64,000 nucleotides of DNA, taken from assembly GCA_030681035.1 (NCBI GenBank), contig JAUXUI010000108.1, forward strand, positions 1 through 64,000, in the 5' to 3' direction. The notes under the pieces were generated by a model. The model searched no databases. It was given only the letters and a program-made list of their open reading frames with translations, and was not told the origin of the DNA. This document shows, piece by piece, positions 18,328-27,900 of the stretch. This DNA is from Lysobacteraceae bacterium. GTDB lineage: Bacteria > Pseudomonadota > Gammaproteobacteria > Xanthomonadales > Xanthomonadaceae. A program made the translations under genes and the position numbers. Numbering within the stretch: the stretch's first letter is position 1; each line of letters begins with the position of its first letter.

Positions 18328-19329
18328 TTACTTCAACTTGCCGAGGGCAGCCAGGCCGTTGTCACGGGCGCGCTGCACCACGATCTTCTGCGCCGCCGCG
18401 AAATTGCCAGCCATGTCCTTGGCCCACAACTGCAATGCCGCCGATTGCATGGCGCGGCCATACGAAAAACTCAGCGGCCACGGCTGCGCGCCGATCTGGT
18501 TGATCGCATTCAGATGCGCGGTGGCGTCGGCATCGGACTGGCCACCGGAAAGGAACACGATACCAGTCAGCGATGCCGGCACTGCCGAACGCAGGCAACG
18601 CACGGTTGCCTCCGCAACATCGTCAACGCCGACCTGCTCCGCGCAATCCTTGCCCGGCACAACCATCGAGGCTTTGAGGATGGTGCCTTCCAGTTGCACG
18701 TTGAAATCGTAGAGCGCACCAAACAGCGAGCGCAGCACCACTTCGGTGACTTCGTAGCAGGTTTCGATATCGTGCTCGCCGTCCATCAGCACTTCGGGCT
18801 CCACCATCGGCACCAGGCCCTGCTCCTGGCACAATGCGGCATAGCGCGCCAACGCGTGGCTGTTGGCTTCAATGCAGGTCCCCGTCGGGATGTCATCGCC
18901 GATGGTGATGACTGCGCGCCATTTGGCAAAGCGCGCGCCTAGCGCGTAATACTCTTTCAGCCGCTCGCGCAAGCCATCTAGGCCCTCGGTAACCAACTCG
19001 CCGGGGTTGCCCGCCAGCGCATGCGTGCCCTTGTCGACCTTGATCCCCGGGATGATGCCGGCATCGCGCATCACCTTGGTAAACGGCACCCCAGCCTTGG
19101 TTTTCTGGCGGATGGTTTCATCGTACAAAATCGCGCCCGAAATGTGCTCGCCCAGGCCCGGCGCTGTCAGCAGCATCTCGCGATAGGCGCGGCGATGCTC
19201 CTCGGTATCGATGATACCCACCGCATCAAAACGCTTCTTGATCGTGGCATTGGATTCGTCGATGGCAATGATGCCCTTGCCCGGGGCGACCATCGCCTGC
19301 GCGATGTCTTCAAGCTGTTCGATGCTCAT
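18328..19329 (-). CDS. Fructose-bisphosphate aldolase, class I
   Basis: A 333-residue class I (Schiff-base) aldolase similar in layout to the animal and plant type. It cleaves fructose 1,6-bisphosphate to the two triose phosphates, or runs in reverse. Seen: KGIIAIDESNATIKKRF near the N-terminus, the YRxMLLTAPGLG segment, VPMVEPEVLMDGEHDI, and EGTILKASMVVPG with the Schiff-base lysine. GAGGATCAACC precedes the ATG at 19329. It is on the same strand as pyk, with a MITE-like element between them, so it may have its own promoter. Confidence 0.95.
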   Translation of the reverse strand: MSIEQLEDIAQAMVAPGKGIIAIDESNATIKKRFDAVGIIDTEEHRRAYREMLLTAPGLGEHISGAILYDETIRQKTKAGVPFTKVMRDAGIIPGIKVDKGTHALAGNPGELVTEGLDGLRERLKEYYALGARFAKWRAVITIGDDIPTGTCIEANSHALARYAALCQEQGLVPMVEPEVLMDGEHDIETCYEVTEVVLRSLFGALYDFNVQLEGTILKASMVVPGKDCAEQVGVDDVAEATVRCLRSAVPASLTGIVFLSGGQSDADATAHLNAINQIGAQPWPLSFSYGRAMQSAALQLWAKDMAGNFAAAQKIVVQRARDNGLAALGKLK

Positions 19330-19648
19330 GGTTGATCCTCGTGTGGTGTTTCGGGCGAGCGGCGCGTTCAGCGAGTGTTCCTGAACGGCTCGCTGGGTAG
19401 CCTTGCATTATAGCCGCGCCGACTGACCCGTGGCGGACAGGGAACCCGTTGAAACCGTCGCGATCAGAACCTTGTCGCCCACAGGGTGGGCTCCTACAAA
19501 TGCGCCTTGAAGCACCCCTGTAGGAGCCCACCCTGTGGGCGACCGAGCAAAGCGAAGGCGGGACTGGTGAAGCCAGTGTTGCGAAGCAACCGACAACTAA
19601 CGCACCACCGCGACACGATGGGCAGCGCAACCGTTTTCAGGAGATTCC
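19330..19648. other. pyk-aldolase intergenic region
   Basis: 319 bases between pyk and the aldolase gene. No gene is seen. The left 110 bases probably hold the aldolase promoter. The remainder is the MITE-like element 19440-19649, which runs directly into the pyk stop codon. Confidence 0.6.
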
Positions 19649-19649
19649 C
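19440..19649. mobile_element. MITE-like element, copy next to pyk stop
   Basis: A 210-bp non-coding element highly similar along its length to 21258-21466 on the other side of pyk. The left end is GGGAACCCGTTGAAACCG and the right end is GTTTTCAGGAGATTCCC, imperfect terminal inverted repeats. Inside is an inverted REP pair (19474-19497 and 19520-19543), then a segment with GGCGGGACTGGTGAAGCCAG and TTGCGAAGCAACCGAC. No transposase is encoded. The right end touches the pyk stop codon, whose last base (19649) is the last base of the element. Confidence 0.7.
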
Positions 19650-21115
19650 TACAGCGAACCCAGCCCCTCGGCTGTCCCATCCGCCCCCACCCCGAGCAGG
19701 CGCAGGGTGTTGGTGGCGCCGCGTGCTTCCATGCTGTCGCCGCTGGTGAAGATCACCCGGTCGCCAGCCACCAGCAAGCCGCGCTGGAACAACTCACGGA
19801 TCGATTCGCGGGCAGCCACGTTGGCGGCCTGGCCCCGGCTGTCGAAGTCGATCGGGAACACCTCGCGCATCAGCGCCATTTGCCGGCGTGCGCTGGCGTG
19901 CCGCGACAGGCCATAGATCGGCACCGAGGAGCGGAAACGCGACAGATAACGCGCCGATCCACCGGATTCGGTCAGCGCGATGATCGCCTGCACCCCGATA
20001 TGCTCGGTCAGAAACATGGTCGCCATCGCCACCGCCTGATCCACCCGTTGCAGGTTGCGCGGCGCTTTCTCGAAGTCGGTTTCGTGGTCGAACTGACGCT
20101 CGGCGCCCAGACAGATGCGCACCATCGCCTCAACCGCCTTCACCGGATACTGGCCCGAAGCGCTCTCGGCCGACAGCATCACCGCATCGGTGCCGTCGAT
20201 CACCGCATTGGCCACATCCAGCACCTCGGCGCGGGTCGGGATCGGGTTATCGACCATCGATTGCAGCATCTGGGTGGCGGTGATCACCACCCGGTTGTGC
20301 AACAGTGCTTCGCGGATTATTTTCTTCTGAAGACCGGGCAGCTCGGCATCGCCGATTTCCACACCCAGATCGCCGCGCGCCACCATCACCACGTCACTGG
20401 CGATGATGATTTCTTCCAGATTGGTGATCGCCTCGGCGCGCTCGATCTTGGCGACCAGATGCGGCGACCAGCCGGCGGCCTTGGCCAGCGCTCGGGTTTC
20501 ATCCATGTCGGCGGCGCTGCGGCAAAACGACACCGCCAGAAAGTCGGCATTGATCGCGGCGGCATGGCCGATATCAGCGCGATCCTTGTCGGTGAGTGCG
20601 CCCAGCGACAGGCCGCCGCCGAGCCGGTTCAAGCCCTTGCGGTTCGACAGCACGCCATCGGTCAGCACCCGTGTGTGGATGCAATCGCCGTCCAGCGATT
20701 CCACCTGCAACGCCATCAGGCCGTCATCGAGCAACAGGGTGTCACCGGGGCCGACATCGTTGATCAGGCCCAGATAGCTGACCCCGACATGGCTCTCGTC
20801 GCCGGCAGTGACGCCCTCGCGACAGATCAGGGTGAACGATGCACCGGCGCGCAATTCCACCTTGCCGGCGGTGAAGGTTTCGATGCGTATCTTGGGGCCT
20901 TGCAGATCGGCCAGAATACCCACCTCGGTACACAGACGCTGCGCCGCTGCACGCACTTCGGCGGCGCGGCGGGCATGGTCCTCGGGCTTGCCGTGCGAGA
21001 AGTTCATGCGCACCACATCCACCCCCGCCGCAATCAATGCCTCGATGCCACCGGGCTTGTCGGTAGCCGGGCCGAGGGTGGCAAGTATCTTGGTGCGGCG
21101 GCGTTGAGTGGTCAT
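19649..21115 (-). CDS. pyk: Pyruvate kinase
   Basis: A 488-residue pyruvate kinase, converting phosphoenolpyruvate and ADP to pyruvate and ATP, the last step of glycolysis. Seen: RRTKILATLGPATDKPGG at the start, MNFSHG, LADLQGPKIR, the metal and substrate segment VMVARGDLGVEIG, and the signature ITATQMLQSM. The C-terminal domain is complete. ATG 21115 gives a standard N-terminus; a frame nine codons longer exists. The stop codon sits at the boundary of a MITE-like element, so the last residues (EGLGSL) may be an altered end. Confidence 0.95.
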   Translation of the reverse strand: MTTQRRRTKILATLGPATDKPGGIEALIAAGVDVVRMNFSHGKPEDHARRAAEVRAAAQRLCTEVGILADLQGPKIRIETFTAGKVELRAGASFTLICREGVTAGDESHVGVSYLGLINDVGPGDTLLLDDGLMALQVESLDGDCIHTRVLTDGVLSNRKGLNRLGGGLSLGALTDKDRADIGHAAAINADFLAVSFCRSAADMDETRALAKAAGWSPHLVAKIERAEAITNLEEIIIASDVVMVARGDLGVEIGDAELPGLQKKIIREALLHNRVVITATQMLQSMVDNPIPTRAEVLDVANAVIDGTDAVMLSAESASGQYPVKAVEAMVRICLGAERQFDHETDFEKAPRNLQRVDQAVAMATMFLTEHIGVQAIIALTESGGSARYLSRFRSSVPIYGLSRHASARRQMALMREVFPIDFDSRGQAANVAARESIRELFQRGLLVAGDRVIFTSGDSMEARGATNTLRLLGVGADGTAEGLGSL

Positions 21116-21503
21116 CGGCAGTCTCGGGCAAAACGACACCATACGCTAACAAAAGCCGACAGCCGATGCCCATACCGATGCCCAAATCGCCTTGCATACG
21201 TATGTTGCGGCAGCCAGCACGTCAAACCGCAGGGTTCCCGCAGTGTTCAAACCACTGGGGAACCTCTTGAAACCGTCGCGATCAGCACCTGTCGCCCACA
21301 GGGTGGGCTCCTACAAGTGAGTGAGACCGCATTTTTGTGGGAGCCCACCCTGTGGGCGACCGAGTGAAGCGAAGGCGGGACTGGCGAAGCCAGTGTTGCG
21401 AAGCAACCGACAGCTGGAGCAACACCGCGACATGATGGGTCGCGCAGCAGGTTTCTAGAGGTTCCCCGCACCTGCAGCGTGCCCACACGTCCCCAGCAAG
21501 CCG
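21116..21503. other. CsgG-pyk intergenic region
   Basis: 388 bases upstream of pyk and downstream of the CsgG-like gene. No gene is seen. It holds the MITE-like element 21258-21466 and about 140 bases next to pyk that should carry its promoter. A GCCGACAGCCGATGCCC-type repeat lies near 21154-21182. Confidence 0.6.
21258..21466. mobile_element. MITE-like element, copy upstream of pyk
   Basis: A 209-bp element with terminal inverted repeats GGGAACCTCTTGAAAC and GTTTCTAGAGGTTCCC (15 of 16 matched), plus a flanking G/C that extends them by one base. It contains REP units at 21291-21314 (inverted) and 21337-21360, then the same inner segment as 19440-19649. No open frame of interest is present. 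The two copies are direct repeats on either side of pyk. Confidence 0.75.
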
Positions 21504-22442
21504 CTAACGCAAACGCACGATATCGCCCGCTTTGATGTCGGCCAGCACGGTGGTGTAAGCGAACCGGTCGAATACGCGTTCCACCGTCACTACGCCAAGC
21601 GGCGACTGCTCAAAGCCGAGCAGTTCGTCGGTCAGCGGATCGCGCAAGGCCTCGCCTACCGACATCACCGCAAACTGTACGCCCGATGCGAGCCCACTCA
21701 ATGCCCCGCACGAAATGATTGCCCGGCCCTGGTCATCCACTTTCACCACCCGCGCCGCGTAGGACACCTTGAGCGCTTCATCGGCGATGAAACGCACAGC
21801 GTCGTCAATCGCGATCTGCCCGGCCTGGCCGAGTGGGGTTTCCTTGAAGCTGTCGCCCTCATAGTTGTAACCTTCCACATCCAGACCCAACTGCATCCCT
21901 TTGCTGGTTACTTTGCCTTCCACCCGGCGCGAGGCCAGCACTTGCTGGGTGGCGGTATCGATCAGACGCACGATCAAACCCACCTGCGCCACCGACTTGC
22001 TGGCGCCCAGCCGCACACCGGCAAGATTCAGCCCATTGTTGCTGCCGCCAGCCTGCACGCTGAAATCCGTCACCGTACCGCGGATCAGCAACTGCGCCGC
22101 AATCGCCTGCGCCGGACGCGCCACCGGAGCGGGTATCGCGCCGACCGCATACGTCGGGTCGGCGCTGTACGGATCGCCGTACGGATTGGCTGCGGCCGGA
22201 CTGCGCTCACGCTCCAGCACCACGAATGCATTGGTGCGCATCAAGGCATCGGCAAGCTGATCCGCCAGCCGCTCGGCAATCTGCACATCACCGGCACCGT
22301 TGCCGCTGCTGCGATTATCGAAGCCATCGACCGCGATGGACTTTTTCAGCACTGGCGCAGTGGGCAGCATCGCTGTTTGCGCAGCGGTGATGCCGCAGGC
22401 AATGAGCAGTGCCCAAGCAAGTGCAATACGAAACCCATTCAT
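21504..22442 (-). CDS. CsgG/HfaB-like curli-assembly-type lipoprotein
   Basis: A 312-residue exported protein resembling the CsgG family. The N-terminus is a signal sequence with a possible lipobox (LLIAC at about residues 12-16); cleavage at AAQ by signal peptidase I is the alternative. The core holds IAVDGFDNRSSGNG, two acidic-helix segments (ADQLADALMRTNAFVVLERE), a glycine-rich LNLAGVRLGASKS segment and IDTATQQVLASRRVEGKV, a pattern usual in CsgG-like proteins. In the curli system CsgG is an outer membrane export pore; shorter relatives lacking curli genes are of unknown role. No csgA, csgB, csgE or csgF is near. The FG-GAP gene upstream is 113 bases away on the same strand. Confidence 0.75.
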   Translation of the reverse strand: MNGFRIALAWALLIACGITAAQTAMLPTAPVLKKSIAVDGFDNRSSGNGAGDVQIAERLADQLADALMRTNAFVVLERERSPAAANPYGDPYSADPTYAVGAIPAPVARPAQAIAAQLLIRGTVTDFSVQAGGSNNGLNLAGVRLGASKSVAQVGLIVRLIDTATQQVLASRRVEGKVTSKGMQLGLDVEGYNYEGDSFKETPLGQAGQIAIDDAVRFIADEALKVSYAARVVKVDDQGRAIISCGALSGLASGVQFAVMSVGEALRDPLTDELLGFEQSPLGVVTVERVFDRFAYTTVLADIKAGDIVRLR

Positions 22443-22555
22443 TGACCCATCCCCTGCATTGACCGACTTCAAACAACGCCAACAACCGCAAAACCCGACC
22501 ATGCGACGCACCGTGGCGGGCAACCCTGTGGATTCCCGCCACGGCATCACCCTGC

Positions 22556-23974
22556 CTACTCGAAGAAATAGATCTTGCCGGCACTGTTCACGTTTGTCGG
22601 AGTGGCCGGCACGATCTTCTGGTACGAGCCGATCAACACCGCCGGTGCGTTGGTATTGCCCGTCACCGTGACCCCAACCCGGTAGCCGAATACCTGATGG
22701 TACGAACGATCACTGGCGACCAGCTTTTGCAAAAACGCTGCGCTCCATTGCGGCGGCGAGCTTCCACCCCCGGCCAGCTTGAACACGTAAGCCGAACCGG
22801 TAAAGACAATCGGGTTGCTGACCTCATCGACATCATGTCGTTCCCCAGGGGCACCAACCACCAAATACTGCAGATTCTTGTCGAGCGCCACCGACGCACC
22901 GAACTGATCGCCGGCTGTCCGATAAGGCGCGGGGATCACCAACTTCTGGGTCTGCGTCCAACCGGTGTAGCCGGACGCTGTCGGGTTGAATACATACACG
23001 GCGCCAGCGGTGGCCAATACCGGGCCGTTGCCGTTGGCATCACGATCATTGCCAACCGAACCCACCACCAGCAGTTCGCCGTTGAATGCCAGTGCGCGCC
23101 CGAACCCGTCGTCCGGGTAGCGGTCGGCAGCAAGTATTTTTTGCACCGGTGCCCAGGTCGAGCCGGTCTTGACGAAGTGATAGACGGCGCCTGCTTTCGA
23201 TACATTCAAAGCAGTCGTCGGGTCGATACTTTCATCCGGCGCGCCGATCATGATGTGATTGCCGCGGATCGCCACGGCGGTGCCAAAGTTACCGAAAAAC
23301 TCGGGGTTTGGCGGCGCCAACCGTTGCATCAGTTGCCACGAGGTAAGGCTCTGCCGCTGATAAACGTAGGCCGCGCCCGATTGTTTGATTGGCCCGCCTG
23401 CCGGCTCGCGCCATGCACCGATGACCGCCAGATCACCGGCCGCATCCAGCGCCACCGCTTTGCCAAAGTTGGCACCCACTTCCGGTGTCGGCGCACTCAC
23501 CTTTTGTGCCTGTTGCCAGACCCCGCTGCCGTTCTTGACAAAGAAATAGGCGGCACCGGCATTTGGCACGCCGTTGGTGTAGCCGCTGGTCGCGCCGATC
23601 AATGCGGTATGGCCGCCGCTGATCGCCACGTAGTAGCCAAAGCGCTGCTGGGCGTGGCGATCATTGGGCACCAGCTTTTGCACCAATGCCCAGGCACCGT
23701 TGCTGCGCTGGTAAATGTAGGCCGCACCGGCATTGGCCAACGGCTGGGCGTTGGCAGCATTGGTGCTTTCCTGCCACGCACCGACGATAGCCATATCCCC
23801 ATCGATGGCGACATCGACCCCGAACCCGTCGGCGGTATCCGGCGTTGGATTGAGGATCGCCGCCACTTCCGTCAGCGCCGCGTGGGCGGGTAATGCGCAT
23901 AATGTTAGTGTCAGCAGCACACCCAGCACATTGGCACCCAACACGGCGATATTTCGAATACTCTGAGCGTTCAT
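22556..23974 (-). CDS. Exported FG-GAP repeat protein (seven-bladed propeller)
   Basis: A 472-residue secreted protein. A signal peptide ends near AHA-ALTEV (about residue 32). Seven repeats of about 55-65 residues follow, each with a variant of FG..VA..G...IGA, then GAAYVY and a short aromatic strand. Seven repeats fit an integrin-type beta-propeller. Proteins of this kind are extracellular or surface-bound; ligand and function are unknown. ATG 23974 is preceded by AGAGGAA, which decides against the longer frame. It may be transcribed with the CsgG-like gene. Confidence 0.85.
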   Translation of the reverse strand: MNAQSIRNIAVLGANVLGVLLTLTLCALPAHAALTEVAAILNPTPDTADGFGVDVAIDGDMAIVGAWQESTNAANAQPLANAGAAYIYQRSNGAWALVQKLVPNDRHAQQRFGYYVAISGGHTALIGATSGYTNGVPNAGAAYFFVKNGSGVWQQAQKVSAPTPEVGANFGKAVALDAAGDLAVIGAWREPAGGPIKQSGAAYVYQRQSLTSWQLMQRLAPPNPEFFGNFGTAVAIRGNHIMIGAPDESIDPTTALNVSKAGAVYHFVKTGSTWAPVQKILAADRYPDDGFGRALAFNGELLVVGSVGNDRDANGNGPVLATAGAVYVFNPTASGYTGWTQTQKLVIPAPYRTAGDQFGASVALDKNLQYLVVGAPGERHDVDEVSNPIVFTGSAYVFKLAGGGSSPPQWSAAFLQKLVASDRSYHQVFGYRVGVTVTGNTNAPAVLIGSYQKIVPATPTNVNSAGKIYFFE

Positions 23975-24280
23975 TACAATTCCTCTGTCTGGTTGCGATT
24001 CGGAATCACTGCACGACGCGGCCATTCTTCGTAGGATGGGTAGAGCGTAGCGAAACCCATCATCCGGTCACGTCGCTTGTGGATATAGCGGATCAACCAC
24101 TTGCGTGCGATATCCGCGAGCAAGCCATCCATGGCTTGCCATAACTCAAGACACCCACAATTCTGAAATCGGCATGTCTTAAGTCAGCCACCTGCCCCGT
24201 TTCTGTCCAATCCGAAAAAGTGGGTGTCCCTTTCATCTTGATCCGAAAAAGTGGGTGTCCCTTTCATCTTCCTCACGCAA
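23975..24280. other. Intergenic region with several repeats
   Basis: 306 bases without a gene. It contains one arm of the GTAGGATGGGTAGAGC palindrome (24031-24062), a hairpin GCAAGCCAT-CC-ATGGCTTGC at 24120-24139, and a 31-bp tandem duplication at 24210-24270. The hairpin lies past the stop of the small secreted protein gene and might end its transcript. Confidence 0.6.
24210..24270. repeat. 31-bp tandem duplication
   Basis: Two copies, 30 of 30 bases identical, at 24210-24239 and 24241-24270, beginning ATCCGAAAAAGTGGGTGTCC and ending TTTCATCTT, with a period of 31 bases. It lies 10 bases past the stop of the small secreted protein gene. A 31-base period would shift any reading frame, so it is not a coding repeat. 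Confidence 0.9.
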
Positions 24281-24682
24281 TCACTTGCACTCGTTCCCTG
24301 CTTCGCACTCTTGCGAGCCGTCGGTATTGCCGTTGCGCTTGACGGTGTCGGCCAATGCCTTGCCAGCCTTGAATTTCGCGACTTTGGCATCAGCATCTCC
24401 AACTTCATCCCGGCCCTTTATGGGCGCCACTGCTTCCACCTTGATTGATTGTCCTTTCATTTTTTCCATGTTGGCCATCACATCGTCGTCAAGCACCACT
24501 ACTTGCATACCCCGACTGGCCACTTTCGCGACATCACAACCATGTGGGTTTTTCTTCCCCGTGAAGCAAATATCAATACCAAACGCCCGGATTCGAACAG
24601 TGGCTTCTGCGTTGTTCGATGCCAACAGCCCTGCAGTAACGATAGCGGCACCAATTGCAGACATGATCGTTTTATTTCTCAT
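24281..24682 (-). CDS. Small secreted protein of unknown function
   Basis: A 133-residue protein I do not recognise. A signal peptide ends near NAEA (about residue 27). The mature part has a basic beta-rich start (VRIRAFGIDICFTGKK), a DVAKVASRGMQVVVLDDDVM segment, a charged helix, and a C-terminus with two more cysteines (SQECEAGNECK), so four cysteines in all. ATG 24682 has AGGAG 7 bases upstream, which fixes the start well inside a longer open frame. It lies 218 bases downstream of the CHAT operon on the same strand and may be its last member or independent. Confidence 0.75.
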   Translation of the reverse strand: MRNKTIMSAIGAAIVTAGLLASNNAEATVRIRAFGIDICFTGKKNPHGCDVAKVASRGMQVVVLDDDVMANMEKMKGQSIKVEAVAPIKGRDEVGDADAKVAKFKAGKALADTVKRNGNTDGSQECEAGNECK

Positions 24683-24900
24683 CTCGCAACTCCTGTGTGA
24701 TTGCGGCATTGACTGAAGCGCCAAGTGCACCGCGACACTTGGCACTGAGGATATTTCGCTGCTGTCGCAGATGCTTTTCAGCGCACCCGAACCAGAAAGT
24801 GCCGCTACCGGGTAAAACCTCTCAGTGCAACGAAGGCTATCGTTCAGAAACGGTTGCCCTTGGCGGTCGCACGGCGCAGCGCACAACCGAAAGCGGCGAG

Positions 24901-27900
24901 TTACTCGCCTACATTCAACCGCTTCCAATGCACCCACCCCGCCCAATGGAACGGGTGGCGAAAGGCGCGGCTGGCGCGCAGGGCGCGGCGGGCGGCAGCC
25001 AGGGCTTGCGCCGGGTCGGGGCTGTCGCCGCCGGCAGCAAGGGCACGGTAGAACGCCGGCACCCACACCGCGCTGGCGGTGTCGCTGACCGGCCATTGTG
25101 CGGCAATGATGTCGCGCGCACCGGCACGGCTGACGGCGGCGGCAAAATCCAGTGCGGCGTTGGCGGCCGCGCCGTCGCTTTGCGCAAGCTGGCAGGCGTT
25201 GAGCACCACCAGATCGGCGGCGACACCGTGCTCGAACAGATCAGCCCAACTCAAGAATTGCGCATCGTTGCTGCCGTCTTGCGGATTGAGCCACAGGCCC
25301 GATGCCAGCAGACGATCAGCTTGGGTTTTGCCGTGTGCGGAGACATGCAGCCAGGCGCCCGGTTCGGCCAGTTGCGACAATGTCTGCTCGCGGCTGACGG
25401 CGGCGAGCGTATGCACACGGCGATTCGGTGATTCGCGTTGAATCAACGCCGGCTCGAAGGCGGCTGCGGCGAGCGCGGGCAGTGCATTGGCAGCGGTATC
25501 GCCATCTTGCGCGGCGAGCAATACCTCGATCCGTTCGGGCAGCGTGCGCGGCGGTGCGGCTGTGGTAGTCAGGCGCAGCAACACCACCATGCTGACTTGC
25601 GCCAACGGCTGCGTATCCTGCGGCCAGTGCAAGACCGGCCACGGAATAGTCGCGGCCAGGCGGTCGCCGATCACCTGCAAACGCGCGGGCAGCGGACGAC
25701 CACCGAGACCATCAAACAGACGTTCCGACAATGCGCGCGCATGCCCGTCGATCAGCGCCAGATTGCCATCCGGCCGCGCCAGCAGGGTTCGCAGCGGCTG
25801 CAATTGCAGGTCGATGGCACCCGCATCGAGGCTGTCAAGACGCGGCTCGGCATCAGTTTCGATCCACAACCGCAGCAGTCGATGGCGGCCGCGCAGCAAT
25901 GCCAGCAGCGGTTGGCCGGGCCGGGCGATGGTACGCAGTGCAGCAGGGCTCATATCGCTATCGGAGATTGTCGTGTCGGCGCCATCGGCGGCGCGGGCGA
26001 GGCGGTCGAGCAGCGCGAAATGAATAGCGTTCGTGCCGGGTTTGCCGGCATTTCCAGCCGTGCTGTCGGCAAGCAGCAGCGCGGAAAGGGCCACATCAAG
26101 ATCAGCGCTGGGTGGGTTGCCAACCGGGCCACGGGTGGCCGCGTCGGCGGGATCGAGCAGCCAAGGCGCCAGCCTTTGCAGCCATTGCTCGCTGCGGACG
26201 TTGCCTTCGTCGAGTTCTTGCGCAAGCAGATCGATCGCGGTCTGCCGCAAGGTGGCGATAGAAGCACGCAGCGTGTGCGCAAGCACCGCGTTGCCGGTGC
26301 GCTGCGACAGCGCAACTAGCGCGTGCGCGCTGGCGCGTAACGCGGCGTGTGCTTTGGCCCGCCGGCCCGCCCGCCAATCGGCCTCGGCCAGCAAGCGCGT
26401 GCGCTCAAGCTGCTCGCTCCAGGTCAGCTTGGTGGTCAAGCCGCGCAGCAGGTTCGCCGATTGCTCGAACTTGCCAGCCTGCATGGCGAGTTCGGCGCCA
26501 AACAGTTGGCGCGCGTTGACTTCGGCGCCGCTACGCAATTCGGCGATGGGTGCAGCAGCGAGTGCGTTGCTGGCGTCGTCAACGCGACCCGCTTGCAACA
26601 GCAGCCGAGCCTTGAGCAACTGTGCACTTGCAACTTCCTCGGACATGCCAAGTTCTTGAAACCCGGCCAGCGATTGCTCGATGCTCGCCAAGCCGGCATC
26701 GGCGTCACCATCGTCCAGCTCGATCCGCGCCAACAACGCTTGCGCTGCGGCCACCCGCGCCGGGGCGTGGCGGGTATCGAGCAACGTCAACGCCCGCTGC
26801 ACCGCAGCACGGGCATCGCCCACTGCATGCAACTCGTTGAGCAGGGCCGCGAGGCGCAGCAAGGTATTGGCTTGCCAGCGCGGCTCGGCAGCGGCGGCGA
26901 AGCGTTCCTGCGCCTGCTGCAAGCGGTGCAAGGCATCGGCAATGTCTCCCTGATTGCGCGCCAAACCTGCCAGCTCGAGCTGGGCGCGCCCTTGCACGGT
27001 CAGCGATTGCGCGCCCTGCGCCAACGCCAAGCTGTCAAGCAGCAACTGGCGCGCCACATCGGCGTTGCCACTAGCAACCTCGACTGCGGCGTAATCAAGG
27101 CCGGTAGAAGCCAGCTCCAGAGTTTCGTCCAGCGCATCAAGCCTTTCGCTGGTCCACGCGTAGCAGGCGGTAGCCGCATCGAGTTGATGCAGATAATGCA
27201 ACGCCAGGCAACGGGCGTTTTCCAGCCGTACGCCAAAATAGTGGCTGCCATCCGGGGCACCGGTCGCCGCGCGGGTCAGGCTGAGCACCCGCGGGTATTG
27301 CCCGCTGCGATTGAGATCCTCGACCACGCCAACCCAGGCGGCGCTGGCGCGCTGCGCGTCGCCGATGCGCTGCCATGCCAGCGCTGCGTGTTCAAAAGCG
27401 GCGCTGGCGTCAGCGGCGCGACCCGCCAGCAGCAAGGCTTGCGCGGCCAGGTGTGCGGCCAATGCACGGCTGCGCGGATCAAAGGCTTGCTCTTTTACTG
27501 TGGCCAACGCGGCAGCGGGAAAATCATCACGCAGGCTGCCGACACCACCACTAAAACGGTCGGCAAGTTCGCTGGCGTGTCCGAACCAGCGCCACCAGCG
27601 TTCGGCTTGTTGCGCATCGCAATGCAAGCGCATCTCGAACGCACCGAGGCCACGCCCGGGGCGCAGGCGGCCGATGCTGATCGACATCGGATGCTGTACC
27701 CGGTAAAGCGTTACGCCATAACGCGGCGGTGTTTGCAGCACGCGATGCGGCGCATCACTTTGCAGGGTCAGATCCTGACCGGCCTCACGCAATTCCAGCA
27801 GCGCACCGGCGGGTGCGCTCTCTGGCACAACCAAGTGCAGGGTGTCCGACGCCATCGGCAGCGCCGCACGTTGCGTCAACACAGCAGCGCAATCGATCTG

